Source: Stenotrophomonas nitritireducens (GTDB lineage Bacteria; Pseudomonadota; Gammaproteobacteria; Xanthomonadales; Xanthomonadaceae). Taken from it: 64,000 bases of DNA. Position 1 is the first letter of the stretch. Every line of letters begins with the position of its first letter. Position numbers and translations under genes: made by a program. The notes beneath the pieces were generated by a model. That model saw only the letters and a program-made list of their open reading frames with translations, was not told the origin of the DNA and did not search any database. The stretch covers positions 62,001-126,000 of the forward strand of contig NZ_LDJG01000001.1 in NCBI RefSeq assembly GCF_001431425.1. Direction: 5' to 3'. Positions 1-9,083 of the stretch are shown here, piece after piece.

Positions 1-1
1 C

Positions 2-715
2 AACAAGACCGGCGACAAGCTGCGCACCGAGATCGTGATCGAACAGGTACGCGAGATCTCGCAGAAGCTCGCGCTGACGCCGCAGTACGGCGTGGCCCAG
101 GTGGTGATCGTCGATCCGGCCGACGCCATCAACCGCGCCGCCTGCAATGCGCTGCTCAAGACGCTGGAAGAGCCGGCGCCGGGGCGCTACCTGTGGCTGG
201 TCAGCGCCGATCCGGCGCGCCTGCCGCAGACCATCCGCAGCCGTTGCCAGCGGCTGGAGTTCCGCCTGCCGCCGCGCGAGGAGGCGCTGGCCTGGCTGCA
301 GCGCCAGGGGCATGGCGAAAGCGCGGCGCACGAGGCGCTCGATGCCGCGCGCGGCCATCCCGGCCTCGCCGACCGCTGGCTGCAGGGCGAGGGCATGGCG
401 CTGCGCCGGCAGGTGGCCGATGAACTGGACAAGCTGGCCGCCGGACGCATCGGCGCGGTGGAACTGGCGCAGCGCTGGAGCGGCGACGAACACGCCGACC
501 TGCGCCTGCGCCATGCCGCCGACCTGGCCCTGCGCAGGGCCACGGACGGCTTGACCGATCCGGAGCGATTGAACAAGCTGGCCGCCTGGTTCGATGCCGC
601 CAACCGCACGCGCGACCTGCTGCGCACCACGGTGCGCGCCGATCTGGCCGTGGTTGAGCTGCTGCTGGGCTGGACTGCGGCCAACCAGGTGTCATCCAGA
701 GGGAATATCCGATGA
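2..715 (+). CDS. holB: DNA polymerase III delta' subunit, 5'-truncated by window edge
   Basis: C-terminal part (about 237 residues) of the clamp-loader delta' subunit, which together with delta, tau/gamma and the small subunits loads the beta sliding clamp. The reading frame is open to the left edge, so the start codon and the N-terminal Walker-type region lie outside; the full protein is usually about 310-330 residues. The visible sequence has the family hallmark NALLKTLEEP (sensor/linker region of AAA+ clamp loaders) followed by the SRCQ motif and a helical C-terminal domain. The TGA stop overlaps the ATG of the PilZ gene (ATGA), so the two are translationally coupled; holB-pilZ is the normal order in xanthomonads and pseudomonads. 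Confidence 0.93.
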   Translation, partial: NKTGDKLRTEIVIEQVREISQKLALTPQYGVAQVVIVDPADAINRAACNALLKTLEEPAPGRYLWLVSADPARLPQTIRSRCQRLEFRLPPREEALAWLQRQGHGESAAHEALDAARGHPGLADRWLQGEGMALRRQVADELDKLAAGRIGAVELAQRWSGDEHADLRLRHAADLALRRATDGLTDPERLNKLAAWFDAANRTRDLLRTTVRADLAVVELLLGWTAANQVSSRGNIR

Positions 716-1065
716 GTGCGACGAACGCCCGCCAGGGCATCCTTTCCCTGGCGGTCAAGGACAAGGCCGCGCTGTACAGCGCCTACATGCCGTTCGTGAA
801 AAACGGCGGCGTGTTCGTGCCCACGCCCAAGCGCTATTTCCCGGGCGACGAGGTGTTCCTGTTGTTGACCCTGCCCGATTCCAGCGAGCGCCTGCCGGTG
901 GCCGGCAAGGTCGTCTGGGTCACGCCGCTGGGCGCGCAGGGCAATCGACAGGCCGGTATCGGCGTGCAGTTGGCCGACGGCGCCGACGGCGAGGCGATCC
1001 GCAGCCGGATCGAGACGCTACTGGCCGGCACCACCGGTTCGGACAAGCCGACCCACACCATGTAA
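712..1065 (+). CDS. pilZ: Type IV pilus assembly protein PilZ
   Basis: Small cytoplasmic PilZ-domain protein of 117 residues, the normal length for the stand-alone PilZ needed for type IV pilus biogenesis. In Xanthomonas this protein binds the pilus ATPase PilB and the EAL protein FimX. The sequence runs from an N-terminal segment (residues 10-40) into the PilZ beta barrel (about 40-105). The usual c-di-GMP-binding RxxxR and D/NxSxxG motifs are not recognisable, which matches the known non-binding class of PilZ founders. The start is fixed by a 4-base ATGA overlap with holB. The pilT/pilU motor genes lie 13 kb downstream in the same window. Confidence 0.92.
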   Translation: MSATNARQGILSLAVKDKAALYSAYMPFVKNGGVFVPTPKRYFPGDEVFLLLTLPDSSERLPVAGKVVWVTPLGAQGNRQAGIGVQLADGADGEAIRSRIETLLAGTTGSDKPTHTM

Positions 1066-1168
1066 GCCCGGCGGGCGCGCCGGAAGGTCCGGAAAGCGCG
1101 CATGGAGGCTGCCATCGGCACGGCCGTGGCGGCCTGTGGAAGGGGGCGCAGAAAATTGCATCAATCCG

Positions 1169-1196
1169 TTGACGTCGCCGCGATTCCTCCTATAAT
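1169..1196 (+). promoter_or_regulatory. Sigma-70 promoter of tRNA-Val
   Basis: TTGACG at 1169-1174 and a perfect TATAAT at 1191-1196 with a 16-base spacer, 16 bases upstream of the mature tRNA 5' end. This is the best sigma-70 match seen in the window, as expected for a stable RNA gene. Confidence 0.8.
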
Positions 1197-1212
1197 GAGC
1201 GGCCCGCAACAC

Positions 1213-1287
1213 GGGCGGTTAGCTCAGCGGTAGAGCATTGCCTTCACACGGCAAGGGTCGCAGGTTCGAACCCTGCACCGCCCACCA
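1213..1287 (+). tRNA. tRNA-Val (anticodon CAC)
   Basis: 75-base cloverleaf. The acceptor stem GGGCGGT pairs with ACCGCCC, followed by A and an encoded CCA. The D arm contains TTAGCTCAGCGGTAGAGC. The anticodon stem TTGCC/GGCAA encloses loop TTCACAC with anticodon CAC, which reads GTG. The T arm GCAGGTTCGAACCCTGC carries the invariant GGTTCGAACC. It is a single gene, not part of a cluster, with its own promoter and a terminator immediately downstream. Confidence 0.97.
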
Positions 1288-1301
1288 GATGCAGCAACGC
1301 A

Positions 1302-1327
1302 GAAAGACCGGCCCAGGCCGGTCTTTC
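1302..1327. terminator. Hairpin terminator after tRNA-Val
   Basis: Perfect 12-bp stem GAAAGACCGGCC / GGCCGGTCTTTC with a CA loop, 15 bases after the tRNA 3' end. T residues in the right arm make it a plausible intrinsic terminator. It is symmetric and could also stop minus-strand transcripts from the hydrolase gene that ends at 1543. Confidence 0.7.
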
Positions 1328-1542
1328 GCGTTTCCGGGCCGCGTGTTTCCCGGGACCGCAACCGCAGCAGGTGGTGCGTCCTGCGCCGGCGGTTCTGCCC
1401 GTGATCCGTCCGATGCCGCGGCGGGCGCCGGGCAGGTGCCCGGCCTTCATGAAGGAGCCTGTCGTCCCGGTATGCCGCGTCGTGCAGGGGCGCCTGACGC
1501 CGGGCCATCCCTGGCGATCGCCCACCGCCGGCGCCGCCCGCA

Positions 1543-2790
1543 TCAGTTCGATGTGTATGGGCCGAATACCGCCTTGACCTGCATCCGCTCGTCGCCATCC
1601 TCGAGTACGAACACGCGGTAGCTGTCGCCGCCGGCCGCCGCGCGGATCACCACGTGGCCCTGCGTGCTGCGGGCTTCCTTGTCGATGCCGTAGGTGGTCC
1701 GGGCCGTGGCCTCGGAAACATTGGTGACGAAGATGTCGCGTTCATCCGGCCACAGTTCCTTCGACGTGAGCCGGTTCCAGGTGTTCACGGCGGGGTGGCC
1801 CTCGGCGCGCGAAGTCACCACGATCACGCGCGGCTGCAGGGTCGCGAGGAATGGAGCGCTGTTGGCGTCCCAGCTGCCATGATGGTTGGCCTTCATCGCA
1901 TCGATCCTGCCGGCGGCCTCGGCTACCGGCTTTTCCACCTGCTTCCAGCTGCTGGCGGCGCCGGGAATGGCCACGCGTTCGTCGCTCAGGTCGCCGCCGC
2001 TGAAGTAGTCGAATTTTCCATAGCGGACGACGAAGGCGTTGCTGAGGATGTTCTCGATCGGCTGCTCGCGCTCCGGGAGTGTTTCCAGGGCAGGGAACAG
2101 GTCGCGCGTGCCGTTGCCCTTGCCGCTCCAGACCCGGCCGTTGCTGTAGAGATTCCGGATCTCGAAGGTCGGGTATCTGCCTGCTTCGTGCAGCAGTGCG
2201 ATCTGGTCGTTGCGGCCCGGGGCGAAGCGCTCGACCTTCAGGCCGCGGTGCGCGATCTGCCAGTCGAGGAACCTGCGGTAGTTGTCGACGGTGGCGCCGC
2301 GGATCGGCGCGGGGAAGTCGTAGGTCGGCCAGCCGCGGTCCAGGATCGTGGCGATCGGTACGAATTCCGGGATCAGGGTGATGCCGCTGAGCTGGTAGGC
2401 GCCGCCGGATGCGAGGGGCGAATCCTTGACGATCGCGCCCATGTGATCGCCATGGAAATGCGATATCAGCGCGTAGTCGATCTTCCCGCGGCCTTTGGGC
2501 AGTACGCGCTGGACATAGCGCGCGACCCACTCCCCCGGTGGCCGCGATGCGTCGGGCCGGGTCGGCAGCGAGAACGGCGCTGCTTCCACCGTCTTGCCGC
2601 TCGCGTCTTCCAGCAGGGTCGTGCCGTCGGGGAAGATGAAGAACAGGGCGTCGCCGCGCCCGGTGTTCACGTGGTGGATGTCCAGTTCGCCTTCGCGCCA
2701 GGCGGGCAATGGCTGGCCGATTTCCGGTGGATGCGCGCTGGTACCGCCGGCAAGCGCGAGCAGTGCGATGGAGAGGGTCTGGGTAATCAT
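1543..2790 (-). CDS. Secreted metallo-beta-lactamase-fold hydrolase (ComEC-type)
   Basis: A 415-residue exported hydrolase of the MBL-fold superfamily, closest in style to the ComEC/Rec2-related metallo-hydrolases. Residues 1-19 look like a Sec signal peptide. The dinuclear metal site is announced by HFHGDH at residues 111-116, with later His/Asp ligands such as NHHGSWD. The reading frame extends upstream to a GTG at 2841, but the ATG at 2790 places a clean signal peptide at the N-terminus and is preferred. It lies 132 bases downstream of phoD on the same strand, suggesting a phosphodiester or nucleotide substrate in the periplasm; this is inferred from context only. Confidence 0.75.
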   Translation of the reverse strand: MITQTLSIALLALAGGTSAHPPEIGQPLPAWREGELDIHHVNTGRGDALFFIFPDGTTLLEDASGKTVEAAPFSLPTRPDASRPPGEWVARYVQRVLPKGRGKIDYALISHFHGDHMGAIVKDSPLASGGAYQLSGITLIPEFVPIATILDRGWPTYDFPAPIRGATVDNYRRFLDWQIAHRGLKVERFAPGRNDQIALLHEAGRYPTFEIRNLYSNGRVWSGKGNGTRDLFPALETLPEREQPIENILSNAFVVRYGKFDYFSGGDLSDERVAIPGAASSWKQVEKPVAEAAGRIDAMKANHHGSWDANSAPFLATLQPRVIVVTSRAEGHPAVNTWNRLTSKELWPDERDIFVTNVSEATARTTYGIDKEARSTQGHVVIRAAAGGDSYRVFVLEDGDERMQVKAVFGPYTSN

Positions 2791-2922
2791 CTGCTGTCGA
2801 TGTCGTGTAGGTGGCAGGTTGTCGATGGCGCCGGGATCCACCCGTGGGAAATCACCATGGGAGAGGCCGCCCGGTGCGGCGCCGGAAGGAAGCCTGGGTT
2901 CGTTCCAGGAGGGCGGGCGCCG

Positions 2923-4533
2923 TCATGCCCGGTGCAGCTTCGGCGCGTGCGGCTCGACGATGAAGCTGGCGCGGGTGGAAAGCCGGCCGCCCTTGCGCTG
3001 CACCTGGTCCATCACCTTGATGTCCGTGCGCCATTCCGTGGCCGTGATGTCGTAGGTGTGGTAACCGCGCAGGTTGTCGATCAGCTTCAGGAAGGGATTG
3101 TCGGCCTGGCTGAAACGCCGGACGCTGGGAGAGTCCACGGCGCCATCGCCGTTGGATGAGATCGAGGTGGCCAGGAACTCGGTGGCCACTGCCGGGCCAT
3201 CGCGTTCGTCGTCGCGCAGCGGCACTTCGGCAACGGCGTTCATGTGCGCATCGCCCGTGGCGATCACCACGTTGGTGAGTTTCCTGTCGCTGATGCCCTG
3301 GACCAGGCGGCGGCGCGAATCTGGGAATCCATCCCATTTGTCTTCGTAGGGGCCGTGCAGGCCTCCCTCCGGCTCGCGTCCCTGCAGCGGCATCACCCAT
3401 ACCTGCTGCGCGATCAGGTTCCAGTGTTTGCCGGCGTCCAGCCCGGAGTGCAGCCAGGCTTCCTGTGCCGGGCCGAGAATGCTGGAGTCCTTGCCCTGCT
3501 CGAACCTGCATTTGGCCAGCGCCTTCGGGTTGGGGCAGATCTGGTTGCTGCGGTAGCTGCGCGTATCCAGCACATGCATGCGCAGCAGGTTGCCGTAGTC
3601 CAGGCGCCGGAAGTACGCGGTGCCGCCGTCGGCGCGCGGAAACTGCGTGCGGCGCACCGGCGAGTTCTCGTACCAGGCCTGCATGGCATGGAACCTGCGC
3701 AATGCGAACAGTTCCGGTGGCGTGCGGTCCTGGTCCCATATGCCGTTCCAGTCGTTGTCCACCTCATGGTCGTCGAAGGAGGCGATGAAGGCGACGGACG
3801 CGTGCGCGGCTTGCAGGTCCGCGTCGCTCTTGTACTGCGCATAGCGGCGCCGGTAGTCGTCGAGCGTATAGAGCTCGTCGCCATGGTGCAGGCGCTCGAC
3901 CACGTTGCCGGATGCATCGCGTATCTGGTAGCCGGATTTCCGCGCCGCCGCCTCGCTGCCCTCGTAGATGTAGTCGCCGTAGTGGAACAGGACGTCGAGT
4001 CCGGGTTCCTCGCTTATGTGCCGGTATGCATCGAACCAGCCATGGAAGTAGGCCTGGCAGCCGGCCACGGCGATGCGCAGGCGCCCGGGCGTGTCGCCGG
4101 CGCGCGGCGCGGTGCGTACCGTGCCGATGGCGCTGGCTTCGCCGCCCTCGACGAAGAAGCGGTACCAGTAAGGACGCGACGGCTTCAGCCCGGAGACTTC
4201 CACGTGCACGCTGTGGCCGAGTTCGGGCCGTGCCAGATGCTCGCCGCTCTGCACGATCTTGCCGAACCGCTCGTCCTCGGCGACCTGCCATTTCACCGGT
4301 ACCGCGAGCATCGGCATGCCGCCATGCTCGTGCAGCGGCTTGGGCGCCAGCCGGGTCCAGATCACGAAGCCATCCGGCCACGGATCGCCGGAGGCCACGC
4401 CGAGGGTGAACGGATAGCCGTCGAGCTTCGGCGCGGCCCGGGCGTTGCGTACCGGCGCCAGGCCGGCGAACAGGGCCAGCGAGCTGGCGCCGAGCAGGAA
4501 CCTGCGGCGGCTCAGTTCGGGAAACGTGCGCAT
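2923..4533 (-). CDS. phoD: Tat-exported alkaline phosphatase/phosphodiesterase, PhoD family
   Basis: A 536-residue PhoD-type metallophosphoesterase that releases phosphate from mono- and diesters in the periplasm. The N-terminus has a twin-arginine signal (SRRRFLLG, residues 8-15) followed by a hydrophobic stretch and an Ala-rich cleavage site, as expected for an enzyme folded with metals before export. An N-terminal fibronectin-like PhoD_N domain (about 40-145) precedes the catalytic domain with Cys159, GDYIYEG at 186-192 and SFDDHEVDND at 251-260, the Fe/Ca ligand motifs of the family, and GDAHMN later. It lies 79 bases after the TonB-dependent receptor gene, in the same direction. Confidence 0.9.
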   Translation of the reverse strand: MRTFPELSRRRFLLGASSLALFAGLAPVRNARAAPKLDGYPFTLGVASGDPWPDGFVIWTRLAPKPLHEHGGMPMLAVPVKWQVAEDERFGKIVQSGEHLARPELGHSVHVEVSGLKPSRPYWYRFFVEGGEASAIGTVRTAPRAGDTPGRLRIAVAGCQAYFHGWFDAYRHISEEPGLDVLFHYGDYIYEGSEAAARKSGYQIRDASGNVVERLHHGDELYTLDDYRRRYAQYKSDADLQAAHASVAFIASFDDHEVDNDWNGIWDQDRTPPELFALRRFHAMQAWYENSPVRRTQFPRADGGTAYFRRLDYGNLLRMHVLDTRSYRSNQICPNPKALAKCRFEQGKDSSILGPAQEAWLHSGLDAGKHWNLIAQQVWVMPLQGREPEGGLHGPYEDKWDGFPDSRRRLVQGISDRKLTNVVIATGDAHMNAVAEVPLRDDERDGPAVATEFLATSISSNGDGAVDSPSVRRFSQADNPFLKLIDNLRGYHTYDITATEWRTDIKVMDQVQRKGGRLSTRASFIVEPHAPKLHRA

Positions 4534-4612
4534 GGTTTTCCTCGATATGCAGGGAGTGGAGATGGCGCGCGCCGTCGCCGACGCGCGCCGTGACGACGCA
4601 TCGCGGTCCGGC

Positions 4613-7600
4613 TCAGAAGCGGGCGCGGATGCCGATCGATGCCTTCTGGCCGCTGTAGATGTCGATCTGGCTGTGGTGGCCGCTGCTGCCCGGCCATATC
4701 TCGTCGTTGGAGTACCAGGTGCCGCGGTGCCGGTTGAGGAGATTGTTCACCGAGAAATAGGCCTCCAGGCCCATGACATTTCCCTTCGTCTTCCTGATGA
4801 AGGTGTAGCTGCCGGACATGTTGACCTCGACGTAGGGGATGAAGGGCTGGGACTGGGTGATGGTCCCTCCCGGCGTGGCGATGTTGCCGGTCTGGCCGCG
4901 GTCCTTCTCGTTGGAATAGACGCTGTTGAGGTTCAGCCGCATGCGCCCGTACTTCCAGCCGAGGCCGAGCTGGGCGACCTGCGAAGCCACGCGCGCCAGC
5001 GGTTCGGACGGATTGGCGCGCATGTAGGCGCCGCGCACCGTCAGCCCGCGCAGGACGCCCGGCAGGTAGTCCATGGCATGGTTGAACTCGAGCTGCCAGG
5101 CATCGACGCTGATCGCCTCGTCGGACTTGTTGGCGGACGTGCTGAAGATGGCGTGGGCGTATTCGTCGCCGGTATAGCCGAACTCGGCGGCGGAAAGGTT
5201 GCGGGCGACGATGCCGTTCCTGATCCGGTTGTGGTAGTAGTTCAACGCGATCAGGCCGACCGGCTCCCAGTACTTCACCGCGCGCAGCGCGAAATTGTCC
5301 GAGTACTCCGGTTTCAGGTTGACGTTCGGCGCCGTCACCACCGTCCCGGCCTCGGTTTCTGCCACCGACCACACGCCGGCGATCATGCCTACGTCCGGCC
5401 GCTGGATGGCCCGGTTGTAGCCGGCGATCAGGTCGATCCCGCCGTCGAAGGAATACTTCAACGATGCGCTGGGGAAGAAGTCGTCGTACCGGCTCCTGCG
5501 CTTGATCCTGTCGTTGGTCAGGTACTGGTACTTCAGGCCGTCGATGGAGGTGGCGCGGCCGGTGGAGGCGTCGACGGCGTAGCCGGCCGCCACGACCTCG
5601 CCGGGACGCAGCGGATCGAACTCGTAGCCGGTGTTGCGGGTCTGCTCCCAGCGCACGCCGAACTGGCCCTTCATGCGTTCGGTGAAGTCGGCCGTTCCCA
5701 TGAAATAGGCGGACCCGACCTGCTCATCGAGCCTGCGCGAATTCGCGACGTAGGCGTCGTACCAGTTCGCCGCGGTCAGGGCGTTGGTCCACTGCTCCGG
5801 GTTGGCCTTCATCATGTCGTACAGCTTGGTCAGGCTGGGCATGTACAGCCTGCCGCCATTCAACGTGGTGACGGTCATGCCGCCGCGGCCGAAGGTGAAT
5901 TCGTTGTCGCTGCGGATGTGCTCGAGCAGTTCGGCATTGCTGAGCGGGCCGGTATACGTCCACTTCTCCGCGGCGGAGGTGTTCTCGTACGCGTAGCGGG
6001 TGGTGGACAGCTTCGCGCCGGCTTTCCACGTCACCGGCACGTTGCCGATGTCCTGGTAGAAACTGAAATCAAGGCTGCCGCCGGTGTTGCGCGCTTCGGC
6101 GGTCTTGCCGCTCCTGGTGGTGACCGTCGCCGGGCCGCTGAAGGTGTAGCTGGAGGGCAGGCTCCAGTCCGGTCCGCTGGTCTGGACGATGGTCCAGTCC
6201 TGGTCGTACTGGCTGCTGCGCGATGCGCTGAAGTTGCCGGTCGAGGTGACTGGGTTGAACGTCTGCACCTGGCCCTTCCGGGTCGAGTCGTACTGGCTGT
6301 CCGAGTTCGAGTAGAACAGGTTGCCGGCGAGCCGGAACCGTTCGGTGCTCCATTCGAAGCTCGGTATCAGGTTCCTGCTGTGGCCGAACTTGTAGTTGTA
6401 GGTGCTTGCCGTGCTCAGGGTGGTGGAGGTGGCCGCCGATCGGGTGACGAAATCCAGCGACGGGTCGCCCTGCACGCCGCGCGAACGCGCGTTGGTGGTG
6501 AAGGTGGGGGCCGGCTGGGCCGCTTCGATGTCGCCGCGGCTGGCCGAAGCCATCAACGAGAGGATCAGCTGGTCGGTGGCCTTGAAGTCCAGTCCCAGCG
6601 AGGCGGCCCTGCGGTTGTACTCGCGTTCGTAGTTGGTGCCGACTATCGAGGTGACGGCATAGGGCTCGGGACTGGCCGCGGTGGGAATGTAGTTGCGGTT
6701 GGCGGTCGTCTGCACGTGTTCGATCAGGCTGGTGCTGTCGCTGACTCCCATCGCCACGCCGAGCCGTCCATCGAGGAACACGTCGGCATAGTTGGCTTTG
6801 AAGCCGGGAAGGAACTTCCTGCCATAGCCGCCTTCCATGGGGCCGCTGGGGTATTTGTCCCACAGCGCCGAATGGGTGGCGCCGGCGATATCGACGGTGA
6901 TGCGGCGGCCCTTGGCGTCGAAGGCTTTGCGGGTACGGATGTCGATGGTGCCGGCCGGCGCATTGGCGTCCATGTCGGCGCCGCTGGTGGTGTACACCGT
7001 GATCGAATCGACGCCGGTCAGGGCCGACTGTTCGAAGCTGAAGGTGCGCGAGGCGGAGGCGCCGTCGTTGGCATCGACGCCGGCCAGCTTCACGCCGTTG
7101 ATGGTCACGCCGGTGTACTGCTGCGGCAGGCCGTGGAGCGAAATGTTCCGGGGCACGTCGTCCGCGGTGACGTCGAAGTCCACGCCGGGCATGTTCTTGA
7201 GGAATTCGCCCGGATTGCCGTCGATGATCTCGCCGTAGCTGTCGGCCGAGAGCGTGTTGGTGATGTTCATCGACGCGCGCTGCTCCATGATCGCGCGGGC
7301 GTCGCCTTCGCGCGCGCCGACCACCTGCAGGGTGTCCAGGGTCGTGTCGGCATCGCCGGCGCTGCGGTCGGCGAGGGTGCTGTAGAGCTCGATGTCCACC
7401 CGCTCGCGGCCATCCGTGGCCAGCTGCACGGTTCTTTCCACTTCGCCGAAGCCGGCGTAGCTGACCATGATCCTGACTTCGCCGGCCGGTACGTCGGCCA
7501 GCGCGAACTCGCCGCGTTCGCCGGAGTACACGGTGCGGGCGCCGGCGGCGGTGGTGATGCGCACGGCCGCGTTGCGCAGGAATCCGCCCGTTGCCGGGTC

Positions 7601-7960
7601 GAACACGCTGCCGTTGATGTAGCCCGTTCCCGGAGCCGGCGCAGTGGCCGCTGCCTCCTTCCTGCGCAGGGTGATGACGCTGCCGTCATCGGAACGGATC
7701 TCGAGCCCGGTGCCCTGGAGCAACCTGCGCAGGGCGTCGCGGGTATCCATCTGGCCGCTGACGGCCGCGGTGTTGAAGTCCTGCAGCGAACCGGCCGGCG
7801 CGATGATCTGCACGCCGGCCTGGCTGGCGAATTCCGGGATCGCATGTACCGCCGGCTGCGCCGGCACGTTGAAGCTGCGCTGTTGTGCCATCGCCGGCGA
7901 TGCGGAAACCAGTGCCAATACCACGGCGCTGGCCAGGAGGAGCTTCTTCGGTTGGATCAT
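4613..7960 (-). CDS. TonB-dependent receptor/transducer with N-terminal STN domain
   Basis: A 1115-residue outer-membrane receptor. In order: signal peptide (residues 1-25), an STN secretin/TonB short N-terminal signalling domain (about 27-105, the part that contacts a FecR partner), a carboxypeptidase-regulatory-like beta-sandwich (about 120-200), a plug (about 225-350) and a long beta barrel ending in ARF. The reading frame is open to 8032, but the ATG at 7960 gives the signal peptide MIQPKKLLLASAVVLAL at the N-terminus. The STN domain plus the FecR and ECF-sigma genes immediately upstream make this a surface-signalling transducer. The substrate is unknown; phoD downstream suggests a phosphorylated compound. 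Confidence 0.9.
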   Translation of the reverse strand: MIQPKKLLLASAVVLALVSASPAMAQQRSFNVPAQPAVHAIPEFASQAGVQIIAPAGSLQDFNTAAVSGQMDTRDALRRLLQGTGLEIRSDDGSVITLRRKEAAATAPAPGTGYINGSVFDPATGGFLRNAAVRITTAAGARTVYSGERGEFALADVPAGEVRIMVSYAGFGEVERTVQLATDGRERVDIELYSTLADRSAGDADTTLDTLQVVGAREGDARAIMEQRASMNITNTLSADSYGEIIDGNPGEFLKNMPGVDFDVTADDVPRNISLHGLPQQYTGVTINGVKLAGVDANDGASASRTFSFEQSALTGVDSITVYTTSGADMDANAPAGTIDIRTRKAFDAKGRRITVDIAGATHSALWDKYPSGPMEGGYGRKFLPGFKANYADVFLDGRLGVAMGVSDSTSLIEHVQTTANRNYIPTAASPEPYAVTSIVGTNYEREYNRRAASLGLDFKATDQLILSLMASASRGDIEAAQPAPTFTTNARSRGVQGDPSLDFVTRSAATSTTLSTASTYNYKFGHSRNLIPSFEWSTERFRLAGNLFYSNSDSQYDSTRKGQVQTFNPVTSTGNFSASRSSQYDQDWTIVQTSGPDWSLPSSYTFSGPATVTTRSGKTAEARNTGGSLDFSFYQDIGNVPVTWKAGAKLSTTRYAYENTSAAEKWTYTGPLSNAELLEHIRSDNEFTFGRGGMTVTTLNGGRLYMPSLTKLYDMMKANPEQWTNALTAANWYDAYVANSRRLDEQVGSAYFMGTADFTERMKGQFGVRWEQTRNTGYEFDPLRPGEVVAAGYAVDASTGRATSIDGLKYQYLTNDRIKRRSRYDDFFPSASLKYSFDGGIDLIAGYNRAIQRPDVGMIAGVWSVAETEAGTVVTAPNVNLKPEYSDNFALRAVKYWEPVGLIALNYYHNRIRNGIVARNLSAAEFGYTGDEYAHAIFSTSANKSDEAISVDAWQLEFNHAMDYLPGVLRGLTVRGAYMRANPSEPLARVASQVAQLGLGWKYGRMRLNLNSVYSNEKDRGQTGNIATPGGTITQSQPFIPYVEVNMSGSYTFIRKTKGNVMGLEAYFSVNNLLNRHRGTWYSNDEIWPGSSGHHSQIDIYSGQKASIGIRARF

Positions 7961-8087
7961 GTCGCTGCTCTTTGTGTGGGGGTGCCCGGTGGGGTCCCTC
8001 CATAGAGCTGCGGCGCCGGGCGCTTCCTCCATCTGTCACGAAAAATTCATGCGGCGACCGGAGCCGATGCGATGGCGGCGGCGCGGA

Positions 8088-9083
8088 TCAGAGTTCGCGG
8101 CTGACGATCACCACGCCTTCCTGTTGCCGTACCCGGGCACCGAACACCGCGGCCACGGCGCGCGCGAAGCCGACGGGATTGTTGGCGGCGAACAGTCCGG
8201 TGATGGGTTCGCCGGCCAGTTCGGGATCGGCGATGACGAGCCGGGTGTCGCTGTAGCGCGAAAAGCTGCGCACCGCATCTCCCAGCGGTTCGCCGCGGAA
8301 TGCGATCTTGCCGTCGCGCCATGCCAGTTCCTGCTGCAGGTCGGTGGCGGACAACGGCGTGGATCCGGCCTTTCCGTGTCCGGTCGGCATGGACAGGCGC
8401 ATGTTGGCGCCGACGGCGGCGAACGATCCGTCGGCGCCGACGGCATCCAGCCGGCCGTTCTGCACCACCAGCTGCGCGGGCTGGCCCTCGAGCCTGCGCA
8501 CGGCGAACGTCGCCGCGTTCGCATCGAAGCGGTGGCCGTCGATTTCCACCCGCATCGGCATGGCGTTGGCGGCCGCCTCGAAGAACACCTCGCCACGCAC
8601 GACCTTCACCCGCAGCTGGCCATGCTCTTCATGGATCCTGACAAGGCTCTGGGTATTGAGCGTGAGGGTCGAGCCGTCGGACAGCGGCACGCGCCGCATC
8701 TCGCCCTTGGCCGTAGCGTAGGCGGTGGGCACCGGGATGCTGACGAACACCAGCACGGCCAGCAGCAGCGAGGCCGCGGCGGCGCTGGACCAGCGCAGCA
8801 GCGCCCGGCGACGGTTGCCGCCCTGCCTGGGTCGCGGCAGGGCCGGCGGGGCGGCATTGCCTGGTCCGGCCGCGGGCCCGTGCAGCCGCGAAGTGTCGCC
8901 CAGGGCTCCGGCCTGCAGCCAGAGCGCCTTGGCGCGAAGCAGCGCGCCGCGACGGCGGGCGTCGCCCGCCAGCCAGCGCCGGAGCCGTTCCTGGTCGCCG
9001 GCGGACAGCGGCGACCGGTCCATCCGCGCGACCCATGAGGCGGCGGCCTGCTCGATTTCACGACTGCTTTCGCGTCCGTCCAT
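8088..9083 (-). CDS. FecR-family anti-sigma factor/signal transducer
   Basis: A 331-residue inner-membrane protein. It has a DUF4880-type N-terminal cytoplasmic domain (residues 10-55, with SWVARMDRSPLSAGDQERL), a single membrane segment at roughly 95-115 (SLLLAVLVFVSIPV) and a periplasmic FecR domain followed by an STN-like C-terminal region. It should hold the adjacent ECF sigma factor inactive and release it when the occupied receptor signals through its STN domain. The first 26 bases overlap the sigma-factor gene, so the two are translationally coupled; the receptor gene follows 127 bases later. Confidence 0.92.
   Translation of the reverse strand: MDGRESSREIEQAAASWVARMDRSPLSAGDQERLRRWLAGDARRRGALLRAKALWLQAGALGDTSRLHGPAAGPGNAAPPALPRPRQGGNRRRALLRWSSAAAASLLLAVLVFVSIPVPTAYATAKGEMRRVPLSDGSTLTLNTQSLVRIHEEHGQLRVKVVRGEVFFEAAANAMPMRVEIDGHRFDANAATFAVRRLEGQPAQLVVQNGRLDAVGADGSFAAVGANMRLSMPTGHGKAGSTPLSATDLQQELAWRDGKIAFRGEPLGDAVRSFSRYSDTRLVIADPELAGEPITGLFAANNPVGFARAVAAVFGARVRQQEGVVIVSREL

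Noticed and set aside
1654..3159. A 501-codon plus-strand frame across the MBL hydrolase and phoD
   Set aside because: It spans two genes on the other strand plus their intergenic gap and shows no motif.
4445..8005. A 1186-codon plus-strand open frame opposite the TonB receptor
   Set aside because: Antisense shadow of the receptor in high-G+C DNA; the minus strand has a signal peptide, STN, plug and barrel.
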